A stretch of DNA of 64,000 nt from CAWAHD01 sp963781785 (GTDB lineage Bacteria > Planctomycetota > Planctomycetia > Isosphaerales > Isosphaeraceae): contig CAWAHD010000004.1 of assembly GCA_963781785.1 (NCBI GenBank), forward strand, positions 558,001 through 622,000, read 5' to 3'. This document shows, in pieces, positions 36,254 through 47,096 of the stretch (position 1 is its first letter; the number at the start of each line of letters is the position of its first letter). The position numbers and the translations under genes were made by a program. A model generated the notes under the pieces. The model was not told the origin of the DNA and made no database searches. It saw only the letters and a program-made list of their open reading frames with translations.

Positions 36254-37714
36254 TCACGCCAGGATCGCCTTGACGACCTTTCCGCTCACGTCGGTGAGCC
36301 GGAAATCACGGCCCTGGAACCGGTAAGTCAGCCGGGTGTGGTCGATCCCCAGCAAATGCAGGATCGTTGCATTCAGGTCGAAGACTTCCACCGGATCTTT
36401 GACGATGTTGTACGAGAAGTCGTCGGTCTCGCCGAGGGTCATGCCCGGCTTGATGCCTCCGCCGGCGAGCCAGATCGTGAAGCAGCGGGGATGATGATCG
36501 CGGCCGTAGTTGGTGGCGGTGAGCTGGCCCTGCGAATACACAGTGCGGCCGAACTCGCCTCCCCAGATGATCAGTGTGTCGTCCAGTAGACCGCGCTCCT
36601 TCAGGTCCATGACCAGGGCCGCCGATGGCTGATCGGTGTCGCGGCACTGGCTCTTGATCTGGGCAGGCAAGTCGCCGTGCTGGTCCCAGCCCATGTGATA
36701 GAGCTGGATGAACCGGACGCCGCGCTCGGCCAGCCGGCGAGCCAGCAGGCAGTTGCCGGCGTAGCTGCCCGGCTTGTGCACGTCGGGACCGTACAGGTCG
36801 AGGACAGACTGCGGCTCGCGCGAGAGGTCCGTCAGCTCGGGTACCGACGCTTGCATCCGGTAGGCCAGTTCGTACTGCGCGACCCGGGTGACGATCTCGG
36901 GATCGCCCGTCTCGGCGTGGTGCAGCTCGTCGAGCGCGGCGATGTCGTCGAGCATCGCCCGCCGCGTCGGCCGCGCGCAGCCGGCCGGATTCGCGAGATA
37001 AAGGACGGGATCCTTGCCGCCGCGGAGCTTCACCCCCTGGTACCGGGTGGGCAAGAAGCCGCTTCCCCACAACCGATCGTACAGCGGCTGATCGGTCCGT
37101 CCGCGTGACAAAAGGACGACAAACGCCGGCAGATCTTGATTCTCGCTTCCGAGCCCGTATGCGACCCACGAGCCCATGCTCGGCCGCCCCGCGAGCTGCG
37201 AGCCAGTCTGCACGAACGTGACCGCCGGGTCGTGGTTGATCGCCTCGGTCTGCATCGACCGGATCACGCAGATGTCGTCAACGATCTTGGCTGTGTGCGG
37301 CAAGAGCTCGCTCAGAAGGGTACCGGACTGGCCGTGCCGGGCGAACTTGAAGATCGACGGCGCGACCGGGAAGCTCTTCTGCCCGGAGGTCATCGTCGTG
37401 ATCCGCTGCCCCATCCGCACCGAATCCGGCAGCTCGATTCCTCGCCGGCTGTCGAGCGCCGGCTTGAAGTCGAACAGGTCGAGCTGCGAGGGAGCTCCGG
37501 ACTGGAAGAGGTAGATGACCCGCTTGACCTTGGGTGGGAAGTGCGGCAAACCGGCGACGCCGCTCGATCCGGCTCTTGGCTTGCCGGCGCCCGAGTCCGC
37601 CGCGGTCAGGTCGCGACCCAGCAGTGACCCAAGTGCCATCGCACCCAGACCGACGCCGGATCGTCCCAGGAACAGACGACGGTTGAATTGTTGTACGTAC
37701 TTAATCCCGTTCAT
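36254..37714 (-). CDS. DUF1501 (sulfatase-like) secreted protein
   Basis: A 486-residue protein from the ATG at 37714 ([20 protein letters not shown]). The twin-arginine-like signal [20 protein letters not shown] is typical of DUF1501. Signatures include [56 protein letters not shown] and [14 protein letters not shown], and the tail [27 protein letters not shown]1501 proteins are alkaline phosphatase/sulfatase-fold members and are almost always paired with cytochrome-DUF1549-DUF1553 proteins, as here (16 bp away). Their substrate is unknown. Confidence 0.92.
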   Translation of the reverse strand: MNGIKYVQQFNRRLFLGRSGVGLGAMALGSLLGRDLTAADSGAGKPRAGSSGVAGLPHFPPKVKRVIYLFQSGAPSQLDLFDFKPALDSRRGIELPDSVRMGQRITTMTSGQKSFPVAPSIFKFARHGQSGTLLSELLPHTAKIVDDICVIRSMQTEAINHDPAVTFVQTGSQLAGRPSMGSWVAYGLGSENQDLPAFVVLLSRGRTDQPLYDRLWGSGFLPTRYQGVKLRGGKDPVLYLANPAGCARPTRRAMLDDIAALDELHHAETGDPEIVTRVAQYELAYRMQASVPELTDLSREPQSVLDLYGPDVHKPGSYAGNCLLARRLAERGVRFIQLYHMGWDQHGDLPAQIKSQCRDTDQPSAALVMDLKERGLLDDTLIIWGGEFGRTVYSQGQLTATNYGRDHHPRCFTIWLAGGGIKPGMTLGETDDFSYNIVKDPVEVFDLNATILHLLGIDHTRLTYRFQGRDFRLTDVSGKVVKAILA

Positions 37715-37730
37715 AGTGGACCTCGTCCGC

Positions 37731-40127
37731 TCATTCGAGCGTGATCGTCTCGTCAAGGTTGAGGATCACCCCGGCCGCCGCGGTATAGGCCGCCAGGGTG
37801 ATCGGGTCGAGCTGCTTGTCGCGCGGGCTTTCGCCGAGCTGGATGAGCCGCTCTGCGGCGGCCTTGTCGCTGCGATACGCTGCCAGGTAGCGCTCCAGCC
37901 CGCGGCGCAAGACGTCTAGCTCCAAGGCGGCGGGCGCCCGGCCCAGAGCGCGCCGGAACGCGAAGCTCAGCCGCTCGTCGGGGCTCGATCCGCCTTGTTC
38001 CAGCGCAAGCTGCGCGAGCTGCCGGGCGGCTTCCACGTAAGTCACGTCGTTCAGGAGCTCGAGTGCCTGCAAGGGTGTGTTGGTCCTGGGCCGCTTGACC
38101 TGGCAGACCTCACGGCTCGGGGCGTCAAACGTGGCCATCACCGGGTGCGGGACCGTGCGCTTGCGATAAACGTACAGGCTGCGACGATAGAGCTTGGGAC
38201 CTTTGTCTTGCACGTAGGGAGGCTCGCCCGCGCCTCCGGCGAGCTCTTCCCACAGGCCCGCCGGCTGGTACGGCTTGACCGACGGTCCTCCGATCCGGCG
38301 AACCAGCAGTCCGGCGATCGCCAGGGCATTGTCGCGCACGACCTCGGCCGCCAGGCGAAACCGCGGTCCCCGCGCCAGGAGCCGGTTCTCCGGATCGCGC
38401 GCCAGGAGCAAGGGCGTCGCACTCGAGCGCTGTCGGTAGGTCGCGCTCGTGACGATCAGCCGGTGCAGCGCCTTCAGGTCCCACCCGCTTCGGATCAGCT
38501 CTCCGGCCAGCCAGTCGAGCAGCTCCGGGTGTGAGGGAGGCTCGCCCTGGATGCCGAAGTTTTCCGCCGTCTTCACCAGGCCGGTGCCGAAGTGGTGCTG
38601 CCAGACCCGGTTCGCAACGACCCGGGCCAGGAGCGGGTTCTCGGGCATGGTCAGCCATTTCGCCAGGCCGAGTCGATTGCCTGCTGCGCCCTCGGGCATC
38701 GGAGGCAGCGAGGCCGGCACGGCCGGCTCGACCTTACGGGTCGTGTCGGGCATGTCATAGCGGCCCCTTTTGAGCACAAAGGTCGGCCGCGGCTTGGCCG
38801 AGTCTTCCATCACCATCACGCTGGTGATCCCGCCTTCGACGGCTTGCCTCTCCTTGCCCAGCTTCTCGACTTCTTTCTTGTCGTTCCGCTTCTTGGCCGT
38901 GGCGACGGCCACGTCGAGCTCATGCATCCGATTGACCTGGGCGGCGGTAGGGAGCTTCACCAGGGGCGGCACATTGCCGCGAGTCTCGGTATAAACCCCT
39001 TTCTCGTTGACGCTGTTGAAGAAGCCGAGGAATCGGTAGAAATCGGCCTGGGAGATCGGGTCGAACTTGTGGTCGTGACACCGGGCGCAGCCCACCGTCA
39101 AACCCAGGAACACCGTGGCGGTCGTCTCGACGCGGTCGACCGCGTTTTCGATGCGCCACTCTTCTTCGATCGACCCGGCCTCGGTTACGGTCCGGTTGTT
39201 GCGGTTGAACCCGGTGGCGATCTTTTGCTCGAGTCCCGCACTGGGCAGCAGGTCGCCGGCAAGCTGCTCGACCGCGAACCGGTCGAACGGCAGGTTGCGG
39301 TTGTACGCGCTGATCACCCAGTCGCGCCAGGGCCACATGGTGCGGGCGAAGTCGTTTTGATAACCATTGGTATCGGCGTAGCGGGCACCATCGAGCCAAT
39401 CCATCGCCATGCGTTCTCCATAAAGCGGCGAGGCCAGCAGGCGGTCGACGAGCGCATCGTAGGCTGCGGGCCCGTCCAGCAGGAACGCGTCGACCTCGCC
39501 GGGCTCCGGAGGCAGACCGGCCAGGTCGAGAGCCAGGCGGCGGATCAGGGTCGCCCCGCCGGCCGCGAGCGAAGGGGCCAGCCCTTCCCGCTCGAGCCGC
39601 GCCAGGATGAACCGATCGATCGGGTTACGGGCCCAGGCCGCGTCGCGGACCGTGGGAACCACGGGATGCCCGATCGGCTCGAACGCCCAGTGCTTGTGCC
39701 AGGCCGCTCCCTGGTCGATCCATCGGGTCAATGTCTCGACCTGGAGGGCGGTGAGCTTCTTGCCGGATTTGGGCGGGGGCATGACCTCTTCGGGGTCGCG
39801 GCTCTGGACGCGGGTCACAAGCTCGCTTTCGCCGCTCTTTCCGGGCACGATGACCGGGTCCTTGGTGCGCAGGGCGCTATCCCTCATGTCCAGCCGCAGG
39901 TCGGCCTTCCGCGTCTTCGCATCCGGCCCGTGGCACGCAAAACAGTTCTCCGAGAGGATCGGCAGCACGTCCCGGCGGAAGTCGACCTTCGCGGATTCGC
40001 CGGCCGTGGCGGCAGAGGGAATCAGCCACCACGCGGCAACCGTCAGCACCCGGCAATAACGCCGGCAAATTCGTGTGACATCATGGAAAGGAGGATCCGT
40101 CCGAGCGGTGAGGGGTTGCTGTTGCAT
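37731..40127 (-). CDS. PSCyt1/DUF1549/DUF1553 secreted cytochrome-like protein
   Basis: About 798 residues from the ATG at 40127; an upstream start at 40187 is also open. A signal peptide ([17 protein letters not shown]) precedes a planctomycete cytochrome domain with heme motif CFACH and [19 protein letters not shown]1549 follows ([38 protein letters not shown], and a second motif [13 protein letters not shown]), and DUF1553 forms the C-terminus ([44 protein letters not shown]). The pair with DUF1501 is one of the most frequent gene pairs in Planctomycetes and probably acts on the cell surface. Confidence 0.92.
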   Translation of the reverse strand: MQQQPLTARTDPPFHDVTRICRRYCRVLTVAAWWLIPSAATAGESAKVDFRRDVLPILSENCFACHGPDAKTRKADLRLDMRDSALRTKDPVIVPGKSGESELVTRVQSRDPEEVMPPPKSGKKLTALQVETLTRWIDQGAAWHKHWAFEPIGHPVVPTVRDAAWARNPIDRFILARLEREGLAPSLAAGGATLIRRLALDLAGLPPEPGEVDAFLLDGPAAYDALVDRLLASPLYGERMAMDWLDGARYADTNGYQNDFARTMWPWRDWVISAYNRNLPFDRFAVEQLAGDLLPSAGLEQKIATGFNRNNRTVTEAGSIEEEWRIENAVDRVETTATVFLGLTVGCARCHDHKFDPISQADFYRFLGFFNSVNEKGVYTETRGNVPPLVKLPTAAQVNRMHELDVAVATAKKRNDKKEVEKLGKERQAVEGGITSVMVMEDSAKPRPTFVLKRGRYDMPDTTRKVEPAVPASLPPMPEGAAGNRLGLAKWLTMPENPLLARVVANRVWQHHFGTGLVKTAENFGIQGEPPSHPELLDWLAGELIRSGWDLKALHRLIVTSATYRQRSSATPLLLARDPENRLLARGPRFRLAAEVVRDNALAIAGLLVRRIGGPSVKPYQPAGLWEELAGGAGEPPYVQDKGPKLYRRSLYVYRKRTVPHPVMATFDAPSREVCQVKRPRTNTPLQALELLNDVTYVEAARQLAQLALEQGGSSPDERLSFAFRRALGRAPAALELDVLRRGLERYLAAYRSDKAAAERLIQLGESPRDKQLDPITLAAYTAAAGVILNLDETITLE

Positions 40128-40320
40128 GCGCAATCGCGGTCCGTGGCTGGGGGCAGGAACAACGGGGCAGGGACAAACCATGTTCATTATCGCCGGGAAT
40201 GGACGGCCGCATCAATCTGAAAATCGAACTCCGCTTGCCCCAGGCCTCTCGACGGATTAAGATGCCCGGGATGACTTTGACAAACGTCCGATCTTTTTCG
40301 ATGGGCTCGAGACGCCGCTC

Positions 40321-42126
40321 ATGATCTTCAGCCTTGGGCCGGTTGTTCGATATGAGCTGATCACGACGGCCCGTCGCGGCCGGTTCTACGTGGTACGCGT
40401 CGTCTACGGTCTTTGCCTGCTGGCTCAGCTCGCAAACTTGTTTACCCAGTGGGGGGCGTTGCACCAGGGGGGCGGCTCGTTCGACGAGATCCAGGCGTTC
40501 GCCGAGGATGCCTTTCTTCAGTTCGCCGGCTTGCAGGGAATTGCTCTCCTGGTCTTGATTCCCGCTCTGGTTTCCGGCGTGATCGCCGACGAGCACCAGC
40601 GCAAGACGTTGCATTACCTGCTGGCCAGCCGGCTGTCGAGCGCCGAGATCATTCTGGGAAAATTGGGCGCACGCTTGGTGCATGTCGGAAGTTTCGTGGC
40701 GCTGGGGCTGCCGATCGTCAGCTTGCTCATGCTCTACGGCGGCATCAACCCGTGGAACATCTTCTACGTCTACGCGGGCACGTTCTCCGTCACGATCTTT
40801 GTGACCGGGATTGCCATCTTCATCTCGATCCTGGCCCGGCGGCCGCGTGAGGCGATTCTGTCGTCATACGCCCTGGGAGTTCTCTGGTTGTTTGTTCCGA
40901 TCTGGATCATTCCCTACGCCGAGCACATTGACTGGCCGCTCGGTTGGGTCGGGCCGGTTAATAACATCGTGCTTGCGAGCAATCCGATCATGTTGTGGTA
41001 CGAGGCGACAAGTTGGTCTTCCACAAGGATGCGGTTTGCGAGAAACCCGAGAGTCTTGGCGATGGCGTCTACGTGGTGGTCGGGCGGAGGGCGCTTGGAA
41101 TGGGCGTTCGGCGTGATGGCGGCCATTCAACTGGGCGTTGGTCTGCTCTTTCTGGGTCTGGCGATCGCCGGTCTGCGCCGACTGAGGGGGAATTCGTGGC
41201 CCGGCTCCGAGCCGAGGGCGGGCTGGTGGACCAAGCTGCGGACGCGGCTACGCTCCGCTGCCGACGCCCGCGCTGCGCGGGCGGTCACGCGAAACGAGCT
41301 GCTGGCGACACGCGCCGATCGTCCGGCCTGCGGCGAAAACCCGATGTTCTGGAAGGAGCGCTACACGCGGTTGGGCGGCGGCTTGCGCTGGCTCTCCAGC
41401 CGGCCGGTTGCCCTGTTCTTCAGCGTGCTTCTGGGCTGCTATCTGTTTGACGTCGGATATCCGGTCGTCGGCGACCTGATCCTGGGAAAGTGGTCGCAAC
41501 GATCCTGGCTGGCCATGAACGACGCGCTCCGCGCAGCCAGCGTGGGCCTGCTTCTCTTCGGGATGCTGGCCGTCGCGGCCGCGTCGGCGACCGGCCTGAC
41601 GGGCGAGCGTGAACAGGATACCTGGATCAGCCTGGCGACCACCCTTCTCAGTCCCGGCGAGATCATCCGCGCCAAGCAGTTCGGGGCTCTCTGGAGTGCC
41701 CACTGGGTCGGGCTGGGGCTCGTCATTTGCTGGGGGGCGGGCTTGCTCCTGGGAGCGATCCACCCCGTGGGCGTGCTCGCCGCCGCCGCGATCGTGGCCT
41801 CGACCGGCTGGCTCACTGCAGCGGCCGGGATCGGCCTCTCGTCCATTGCCAAGAATTCAACCAGGGCGCTGGCGTTCACCTTCGTCTTCCTCGCGGCCTT
41901 CCTCGTGATCGGCCAATCACCCTGGATGCTCTGGCTGTCGCTTGTCTCCTACCATGACCTGAACCACATCTGGGATCCCGTGAGGCCACCCGGCTATATT
42001 CGCGTGACCGCGACCTCCGCCGACCTTTTTCTTCTCGTGGTGGCCCCCATTCTGGAGAGTGCGCTGGCCGCGCTGTTTACCCTGCTGGCAATCCACCGGC
42101 TGCGCTCGACGTGGGTCGCGACCTGA
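40321..42126 (+). CDS. ABC-2-type transporter permease
   Basis: A 601-residue protein made of two permease-like halves. GPVVRYELITTARRGRFYVV at the N-terminus, then VSGVIADEHQRKTLHYLLASRLSSAEIILGKL in half 1, and ASATGLTGEREQDTWISLATTLLSPGEIIRAKQ in half 2. Both halves carry the E-(H/R)-(Q/E)-x-(K/D)-T cytoplasmic loop of ABC-2 permeases, so it looks like an internal duplication. About a dozen helices are seen. No ATPase gene is next to it in this window, so its partner must lie elsewhere or be shared. Confidence 0.82.
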   Translation: MIFSLGPVVRYELITTARRGRFYVVRVVYGLCLLAQLANLFTQWGALHQGGGSFDEIQAFAEDAFLQFAGLQGIALLVLIPALVSGVIADEHQRKTLHYLLASRLSSAEIILGKLGARLVHVGSFVALGLPIVSLLMLYGGINPWNIFYVYAGTFSVTIFVTGIAIFISILARRPREAILSSYALGVLWLFVPIWIIPYAEHIDWPLGWVGPVNNIVLASNPIMLWYEATSWSSTRMRFARNPRVLAMASTWWSGGGRLEWAFGVMAAIQLGVGLLFLGLAIAGLRRLRGNSWPGSEPRAGWWTKLRTRLRSAADARAARAVTRNELLATRADRPACGENPMFWKERYTRLGGGLRWLSSRPVALFFSVLLGCYLFDVGYPVVGDLILGKWSQRSWLAMNDALRAASVGLLLFGMLAVAAASATGLTGEREQDTWISLATTLLSPGEIIRAKQFGALWSAHWVGLGLVICWGAGLLLGAIHPVGVLAAAAIVASTGWLTAAAGIGLSSIAKNSTRALAFTFVFLAAFLVIGQSPWMLWLSLVSYHDLNHIWDPVRPPGYIRVTATSADLFLLVVAPILESALAALFTLLAIHRLRSTWVAT

Positions 42127-42175
42127 TGATCAGGCCGGCCCCCTCCGCCCTCTTCCGGGTGCCCTGTCCCACTGC

Positions 42176-43777
42176 TCAGCGCGGCCAGCGGCCGTTCCAC
42201 CAATCTCCTCCAAAAAACCGCAGGTTCAAAAGCGACTGGCCGGCGACGAACAAAATGGGCAGCCCGGCCAGACAGACCACGACCAGCCCGATCACCAGCC
42301 AGAGGAACCGCGGCACGAGAGCCGGCTCGATGGCGAGCCGGTCGAATGGCGAAACTTCCGATCCAGAGCGCGCGATCGCCAGCTCGACCAGGAGCAAGAC
42401 CACGCCCAGTCCGAGCATGATCCAGAGAACGTTCGACACAGTAAACACGCTGAACAGGCCCGCGACGAATGCGTCGGGAAGTAAGCCCCACATCCGCGTG
42501 ATCGAATCGGAGACGGCGTAAACCCACCTGATCGCGCGAGGCGTGTCCGGATCGAGCGTGGGCGAGCCGGTGGCGTTGACCAGGAACCAGAGGACGCCCA
42601 AACCCAGAATCATCCACCGGATTCCGGCCGAGACCCGCGCCAGCCAGACCGGCTTTTCCTCGTCCGGTCGGGGGAAAAGCGTCCGGGCCGCCATCCCGGC
42701 CGCAAACAGACCAACTCCGCACAGGATCATGCCAACTTCCGTGCCGCCCAGGTTGCGCTGAAAACCTTCGGCAAGATAGCCACTAATCGCCGGGATCGTC
42801 ACCAGGGCGACATGAAGTCCCAGGACGACCGCCGTCGTCAGCAATCCCAGTCGAAGAAAACATGCCCGCGTCGTCCGCGCCCATGGCTCGACACGGCGAG
42901 CGCGCTCGAAATCGCGGTCTAGCACGACGGCCAGGGCGACGCACGCCAACCACGCAATCCCTGCATGGATTCCAGCACCCAGCAGTCGTGCCGCCAAGCT
43001 CGGGCCGAGCACCAGACGATGATACATCGCGTTGGTCATGACCTCGATCGAAATCAAGACCAGGTAAGCGATGATCCAGTCAAAACCCGGCGCGGCCATG
43101 ATCAGGACGCCCGCCAGCCCGGCCAAAATGGCGAAGAACGTGGCGGGCCGCCGCCGCGGGGGCAGCGGCTCATCAAGGAAGCGGCCGGCCCCCGCGCCGA
43201 GCAAGAGCCCGATCATCGCCATGATCGCGCAGACCGGAAAAAGATTCTGCGCCACGCGATATCGCCCGCCCCAATCAGTAACCGCTCTGGCACGCTTCAT
43301 CTCAAGCGGAAGATCGATCCGCAGTACCTCGGATTCGTTGATGATAAACCAGACCGCAAAACCGATCGCCAGCGCGCGCCAGACGATCGCCCAGGCCCGG
43401 ACGTTCCCACCGATCGAAGGGTCTGCCGGCAAGCGCCGGACCAGACCCAGAATGGAGCGGGCCAGGATCATGATCAGGAAAATGGCGGCAATCTCCAGCA
43501 AAAGCCCCGCCGTTCGCTCGATCGGCACCGGCGCGGGCCTTGACGCGGCAGTTCCCGCCGCGCTGGCCCCGGTGACGATCCGCTGTCCCCACACGTCGCG
43601 CGCTCTGCGCGTCACCGCCGTGGCCACTGCCGCCACCAGCACCAGCACGATCAAGCCCGACAGGCTCGCCTGCCAGCGGCCGCGCCGGGGCCTCGGACTT
43701 TCCGGTGTGTCACCAACTGCTGTCACTGCCCTGCTCCGCTCGGGTGCTCTTACGCTGAGTCTCTGACAAGCGTACAA
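42176..43777 (-). CDS. large polytopic membrane protein, unknown function
   Basis: A 533-residue protein with about eleven predicted helices, including LSGLIVLVLVAAVATAV near the N-terminus, TAGLLLEIAAIFLIMILARSILGLV and FLWLVIGLVVVCLAGLPILFV. Loops contain RRLPADPSIGGNVRAW and NESEVLRIDLPLEMKRARAV. No family is recognised. It is convergent with the ABC permease gene (49 bp between the stops) and divergent from the redoxin fusion gene. A link to the permease is possible but only by position. Confidence 0.65.
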   Translation of the reverse strand: MYACQRLSVRAPERSRAVTAVGDTPESPRPRRGRWQASLSGLIVLVLVAAVATAVTRRARDVWGQRIVTGASAAGTAASRPAPVPIERTAGLLLEIAAIFLIMILARSILGLVRRLPADPSIGGNVRAWAIVWRALAIGFAVWFIINESEVLRIDLPLEMKRARAVTDWGGRYRVAQNLFPVCAIMAMIGLLLGAGAGRFLDEPLPPRRRPATFFAILAGLAGVLIMAAPGFDWIIAYLVLISIEVMTNAMYHRLVLGPSLAARLLGAGIHAGIAWLACVALAVVLDRDFERARRVEPWARTTRACFLRLGLLTTAVVLGLHVALVTIPAISGYLAEGFQRNLGGTEVGMILCGVGLFAAGMAARTLFPRPDEEKPVWLARVSAGIRWMILGLGVLWFLVNATGSPTLDPDTPRAIRWVYAVSDSITRMWGLLPDAFVAGLFSVFTVSNVLWIMLGLGVVLLLVELAIARSGSEVSPFDRLAIEPALVPRFLWLVIGLVVVCLAGLPILFVAGQSLLNLRFFGGDWWNGRWPR

Positions 43778-43927
43778 TGCCGGGGCAGCCAGAAAAAGGC
43801 CCTCGACCCAGCGGCGGTCCCGGCACCGGCTTGGGTATCTCCGACGAGTGTGCTAGGATAGACTGCTAGACTGGAAAGCCCCGGAACAGGTTGAATCCTT
43901 TCGACGATTTCGAGCGAGGCCCTATCG

Positions 43928-45952
43928 ATGCCGATTTGCTTATTCTCATCAATTCTTGCGACGGCCGTTCTCTCGGTTCTGCCCGGGGCCGACGCCACCG
44001 AGCGCCGGTCGGTCGACTTCAAGCTTCAAGACTACCGGGGCGGGTGGCATCGTCTCGACGAGGTTCACGACAGCAAGCTGGTGGTCCTTGCCTTCTTGAG
44101 GACGGAATGCCCTCTTGCCGGCCTGTACGCCCCGCGGCTGGCCGAGCTGGCCAAGACGTACGAAAAGAAAGGGGTCGCGTTCTTCGGCGTCGACTGCGAT
44201 CCCCAGGATGCGCCCTCCGCGATGGCGCGGTTTGCGTCCGAGCAAGGCATGGCGTTTCCGTTCTTGAAGGATGTCGGCAATGAACTGGCGGATCAGTTGA
44301 GCATCGAGCGGACGCCCGAGGTCTTCGTGCTGAACGGCGACCGGGCTGTGCGTTATCGCGGGCGGGTGGATGACCAGTTTGGCCTGGGGGTTCACCGGCC
44401 GGCACCGACTCGGCGCGACCTGGCCACCGCGCTCGACGACCTCCTGGCAAACCGCGCGGTGGCCGTCGCCAGGACCGAGCCCGCCGGCTGCCGGATCAGC
44501 CGCCTTCCCAAAGCGAGCGGCGAGCAGTCGATCACCTATTCCAAGCAGGTCGCCCGCATCCTTCGCGACCGTTGCGTGGCCTGCCACCGCGAGGGCGAGA
44601 TCGCCCCGTTCGCCCTCTCTTCGTACAAGCAAGCCGCCGGCTGGGCCAGCATGATCGATGAAGTCGTGCAGGGCGGCCGAATGCCTCCCTGGCACGCCAG
44701 CCCGGACTATGGTCACTTCTCCAACGACGCCCGGCTCAGCCAACAGGAAAAGCAAACGATCGCTGCCTGGGTCGCGGCCGGCGCTCCGGAGGGAAACCCT
44801 CATGACCTGCCCGAGCCCGCGCATTACGCCGAGGGCTGGCGGATCCCCGCCCCGGACCTGAGGATCGCCCTGCCCGAAACCGTCAAGATCCCTGCCGATG
44901 GCACGATGCCCTACCAGAACTTTCTGATCGATCCGAAGCTCAAGAAAGACGTGTGGGTGTGGGCATCGCAGGTGCGTCCCGGGAACCCGTCGGTCGTCCA
45001 TCACCTGGTGGTCTTCGTGATCCCCCCCGACCGCAAGGATGAAGGCCCCAAGATCGACTTCCTGGCAGCCTACGCTCCCGGCATGCCGCCGCGTGTCTTG
45101 CCTGAAGGAGCCGCCAAGCTTGTCCCCGCCGGCTCCCGGCTGATGTTTCAGGTTCATTACACTCCGCGCGGCACTCCCCAGACCGACCGCAGCGAGATCG
45201 GCTTGGCCTTCGCCGATCCGCACTCGATCCGCAAGGAGATGACGGCCATCGCCGCCATCAACATGGGGCTCAAGATCCCCGCCGGTAACGCCGATTTCCC
45301 CGCGGAGGCCGATCATCGCTTCGACAGGGACACCCTGCTTTACTCGCTGCTTCCCCACATGCACCTGCGCGGCAAGTCGTTTCGGTTCGAGGCCGTCTAC
45401 CCCGGCGGCCGCCGCGAAGTTCTGCTCGATGTCCCTCGCTATGAATTCGAATGGCAAAACGTCTACGTGCTCTCGGAGCCGAAGCTGATGCCCGAGGGTA
45501 CAATCCTGCGTTGCCTGGCCCGGTACGATAACTCGGACGAAAACCTGTCGAATCCAGACCCGACGAAGACGGTCACATGGGGCGAGCAGACCCGCGACGA
45601 GATGCTCGTCGGTTACGTCGAAGTCGCCCTCGCCGACCAGGACCTCGCCCTGGGCGGGCCGTTGGTGCAGAAGCTCCCCGACGGCCGCCGCGAGGTCACC
45701 TTCCGCTACAAGCCCCCGGCCGGCACCAAGACCGTGTTTCTCGCCGGCACGTTCAACGACTGGAAGCCCGACGTGCTCGAGATGGAAGGCCCCGACAAGT
45801 CGGGCCGATTCGAGAAGAAGATGGTCCTGGACGCCGGTAACTATGAATATAAATACGTGATCGAGGGCAAACAGTGGCGCCAGGACCCGGGCAACCGCCT
45901 CCAGACGGGAGGCTACCACAACAGCGTTCTCAAGGTTGCCAAGACGCCATGA
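43928..45952 (+). CDS. redoxin / cytochrome / copper monooxygenase-like / CBM48 fusion protein
   Basis: A 674-residue secreted protein. Residues 1-23 are a signal peptide. Residues 25-175 are a thioredoxin-like redoxin with a single cysteine (TECPLA, C61), not CxxC. CVACHREGEIAPF (216-228) is a heme c motif with HASPDYGHF after it. Residues 300-570 resemble the copper type II monooxygenase fold: VHHLVVFV (HH 358-359), MFQVHYTP (H410) and LLPHMHLRGK (H477, H479). Residues 590-672 form a CBM48-like domain (VFLAGTFNDWKP, YEYKYVIEG). Redoxin-heme-copper proteins are known in planctomycetes and acidobacteria; the appended CBM48 is less usual. It probably oxidises or binds a carbohydrate-linked substrate outside the cell. 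Confidence 0.82.
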   Translation: MPICLFSSILATAVLSVLPGADATERRSVDFKLQDYRGGWHRLDEVHDSKLVVLAFLRTECPLAGLYAPRLAELAKTYEKKGVAFFGVDCDPQDAPSAMARFASEQGMAFPFLKDVGNELADQLSIERTPEVFVLNGDRAVRYRGRVDDQFGLGVHRPAPTRRDLATALDDLLANRAVAVARTEPAGCRISRLPKASGEQSITYSKQVARILRDRCVACHREGEIAPFALSSYKQAAGWASMIDEVVQGGRMPPWHASPDYGHFSNDARLSQQEKQTIAAWVAAGAPEGNPHDLPEPAHYAEGWRIPAPDLRIALPETVKIPADGTMPYQNFLIDPKLKKDVWVWASQVRPGNPSVVHHLVVFVIPPDRKDEGPKIDFLAAYAPGMPPRVLPEGAAKLVPAGSRLMFQVHYTPRGTPQTDRSEIGLAFADPHSIRKEMTAIAAINMGLKIPAGNADFPAEADHRFDRDTLLYSLLPHMHLRGKSFRFEAVYPGGRREVLLDVPRYEFEWQNVYVLSEPKLMPEGTILRCLARYDNSDENLSNPDPTKTVTWGEQTRDEMLVGYVEVALADQDLALGGPLVQKLPDGRREVTFRYKPPAGTKTVFLAGTFNDWKPDVLEMEGPDKSGRFEKKMVLDAGNYEYKYVIEGKQWRQDPGNRLQTGGYHNSVLKVAKTP

Positions 45953-46079
45953 GAACGGAAGAGGCTGTCTTGAACATCCTCGACGGGGCGCGATCATGAA
46001 GCGCAGGGCGCGAGCCCTGGGGTGGCGATGAACCGCCAAAACTTGCCCGCTGCCGGACGGCGTTGCGCGCTCGCCTATA

Positions 46080-46836
46080 TCAACTCTTGTCCGGCTCGGG
46101 CTTGAGCCGCGTGTGCTCCAGGAACCACGTGTAAAGCTCCGGGTTATTGTAAGTCTCGGTCCACGCGTCGTGACCGGCCTCCGGGTAAATTGTCAGCTTG
46201 GGATCGCAGCCGGCTTCCTTGAGCGCCTTGATCATGGCCTCGGTGCGCGCCACCGGGACAACCCGGTCCTTGGCGCCGTGAAATGCCCAGACGGCCACAC
46301 TCTTGAGATCCTTCGCGAACGAGGGACTGCCGCTGCCGCAAATCGGCGCGATCGCGGCAAACCGCTCCGGATGCGTGCAACCCAGGTTCCAGGTGCCGGA
46401 CCCGCCCATGCTCAAGCCCGTGAGATACACCCGCTCCTGGTCGATCTTGTAGTGCGTGATCACGTCGTCAAGCAGCGCGTTCAGAGCATCGGTGTTCCAG
46501 CCGCCACGGCGCGACTGCGGCGACACCACGACGAACGGAAAGTCGCGCTTTTTCTCAAGAACCTTGGGCAGCCCGGCGCCCCTCACCTTGTCAATGTTTT
46601 CTCCCGACTCGCCCGCGCCGTGAAGGAATAGGACGAGCGGCCACTCGCGGTTCGAAACTCTCGTAGCCTTCGGGCAGGTACAAGAGGTAGTTCAGCTTCA
46701 CCCTGATCGTGATCTCTTTGTCAAACGACTGCGCTTGCTGGCTGGTCTTCGCTTCGTCGCCGTCGCCCGCTTGCGCCGAACAGGCGCAGAGCACCAGAAC
46801 CACCGTCACCCACACCGAGTTCTTCAGCGTCTTCAT
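46080..46836 (-). CDS. secreted alpha/beta-hydrolase (esterase/feruloyl-esterase-like, one frameshift)
   Basis: The ATG at 46836 gives a signal peptide (VWVTVVLVLCACSAQA) and LNYLLYLPEGYES. One extra T in the TTT at about 46654-46656 sends the first frame to a stop at 46591. Read in the next frame it continues NREWPLVLFLHGAGESGENI, then FPFVVVSPQSRRGGW, the nucleophile elbow VYLTGLSMGGSG, FAAIAPICGSG, FHGAKDRVVP and the histidine in YPEAGHDAWTETY. The corrected gene has 252 codons. The family includes polysaccharide-related esterases and phospholipase/carboxylesterase-type enzymes. Confidence 0.82.
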
Positions 46837-46951
46837 GGTCGATCGCTCCCCATGGCAATGAGTTTTGCTGCGCCTCCAAGAAGGACGTCCTCCTCTCGCG
46901 ACCCGATTCTCGCTCATCGTAGCGCGGCAGAGCCGCCCAGGCAATCACGTC

Positions 46952-46975
46952 GTAGGTCAGGCTTTCCAGCCTGAC
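46952..46975 (+). repeat. single REP-like hairpin with GTAG
   Basis: GTAG (46952-46955) followed by the 20-bp hairpin GTCAGGCTTTCCAGCCTGAC (46956-46975), identical to the unit at 800-819. It lies between the divergent esterase and GntR genes, with no inverse partner next to it. Confidence 0.8.
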
Positions 46976-47039
46976 GTTTTCCGCGCGCGCCCCTCGCCCA
47001 TCAAAGGGCTTCATGCCTGACGATTTGCGCGGCACCCCC

Positions 47040-47081
47040 TTGACTTGCTTTTGCCTGACTTGTACTATTCTTCTAGAACAA
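47040..47081 (+). promoter_or_regulatory. gntR promoter with overlapping dyad operator
   Basis: TTGACT (47040-47045), a 17-bp spacer ending in TG, and TACTAT (47063-47068) form a strong sigma-70-like promoter. TTGTACTA (47060-47067) and TAGAACAA (47074-47081) are inverse copies at 7 of 8 positions and overlap the -10 box. This is where a YtrA-type GntR repressor would sit, so the operon is probably autorepressed. The start codon follows at 47097. Confidence 0.7.
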
Positions 47082-47096
47082 GAGGACAAGTACGTG

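Noticed and set aside
43949..46039. 696-codon open frame antisense to the redoxin fusion gene
   Set aside because: Its translation has no domain and mirrors the codon pattern of the plus-strand gene, which shows clear motifs from end to end.
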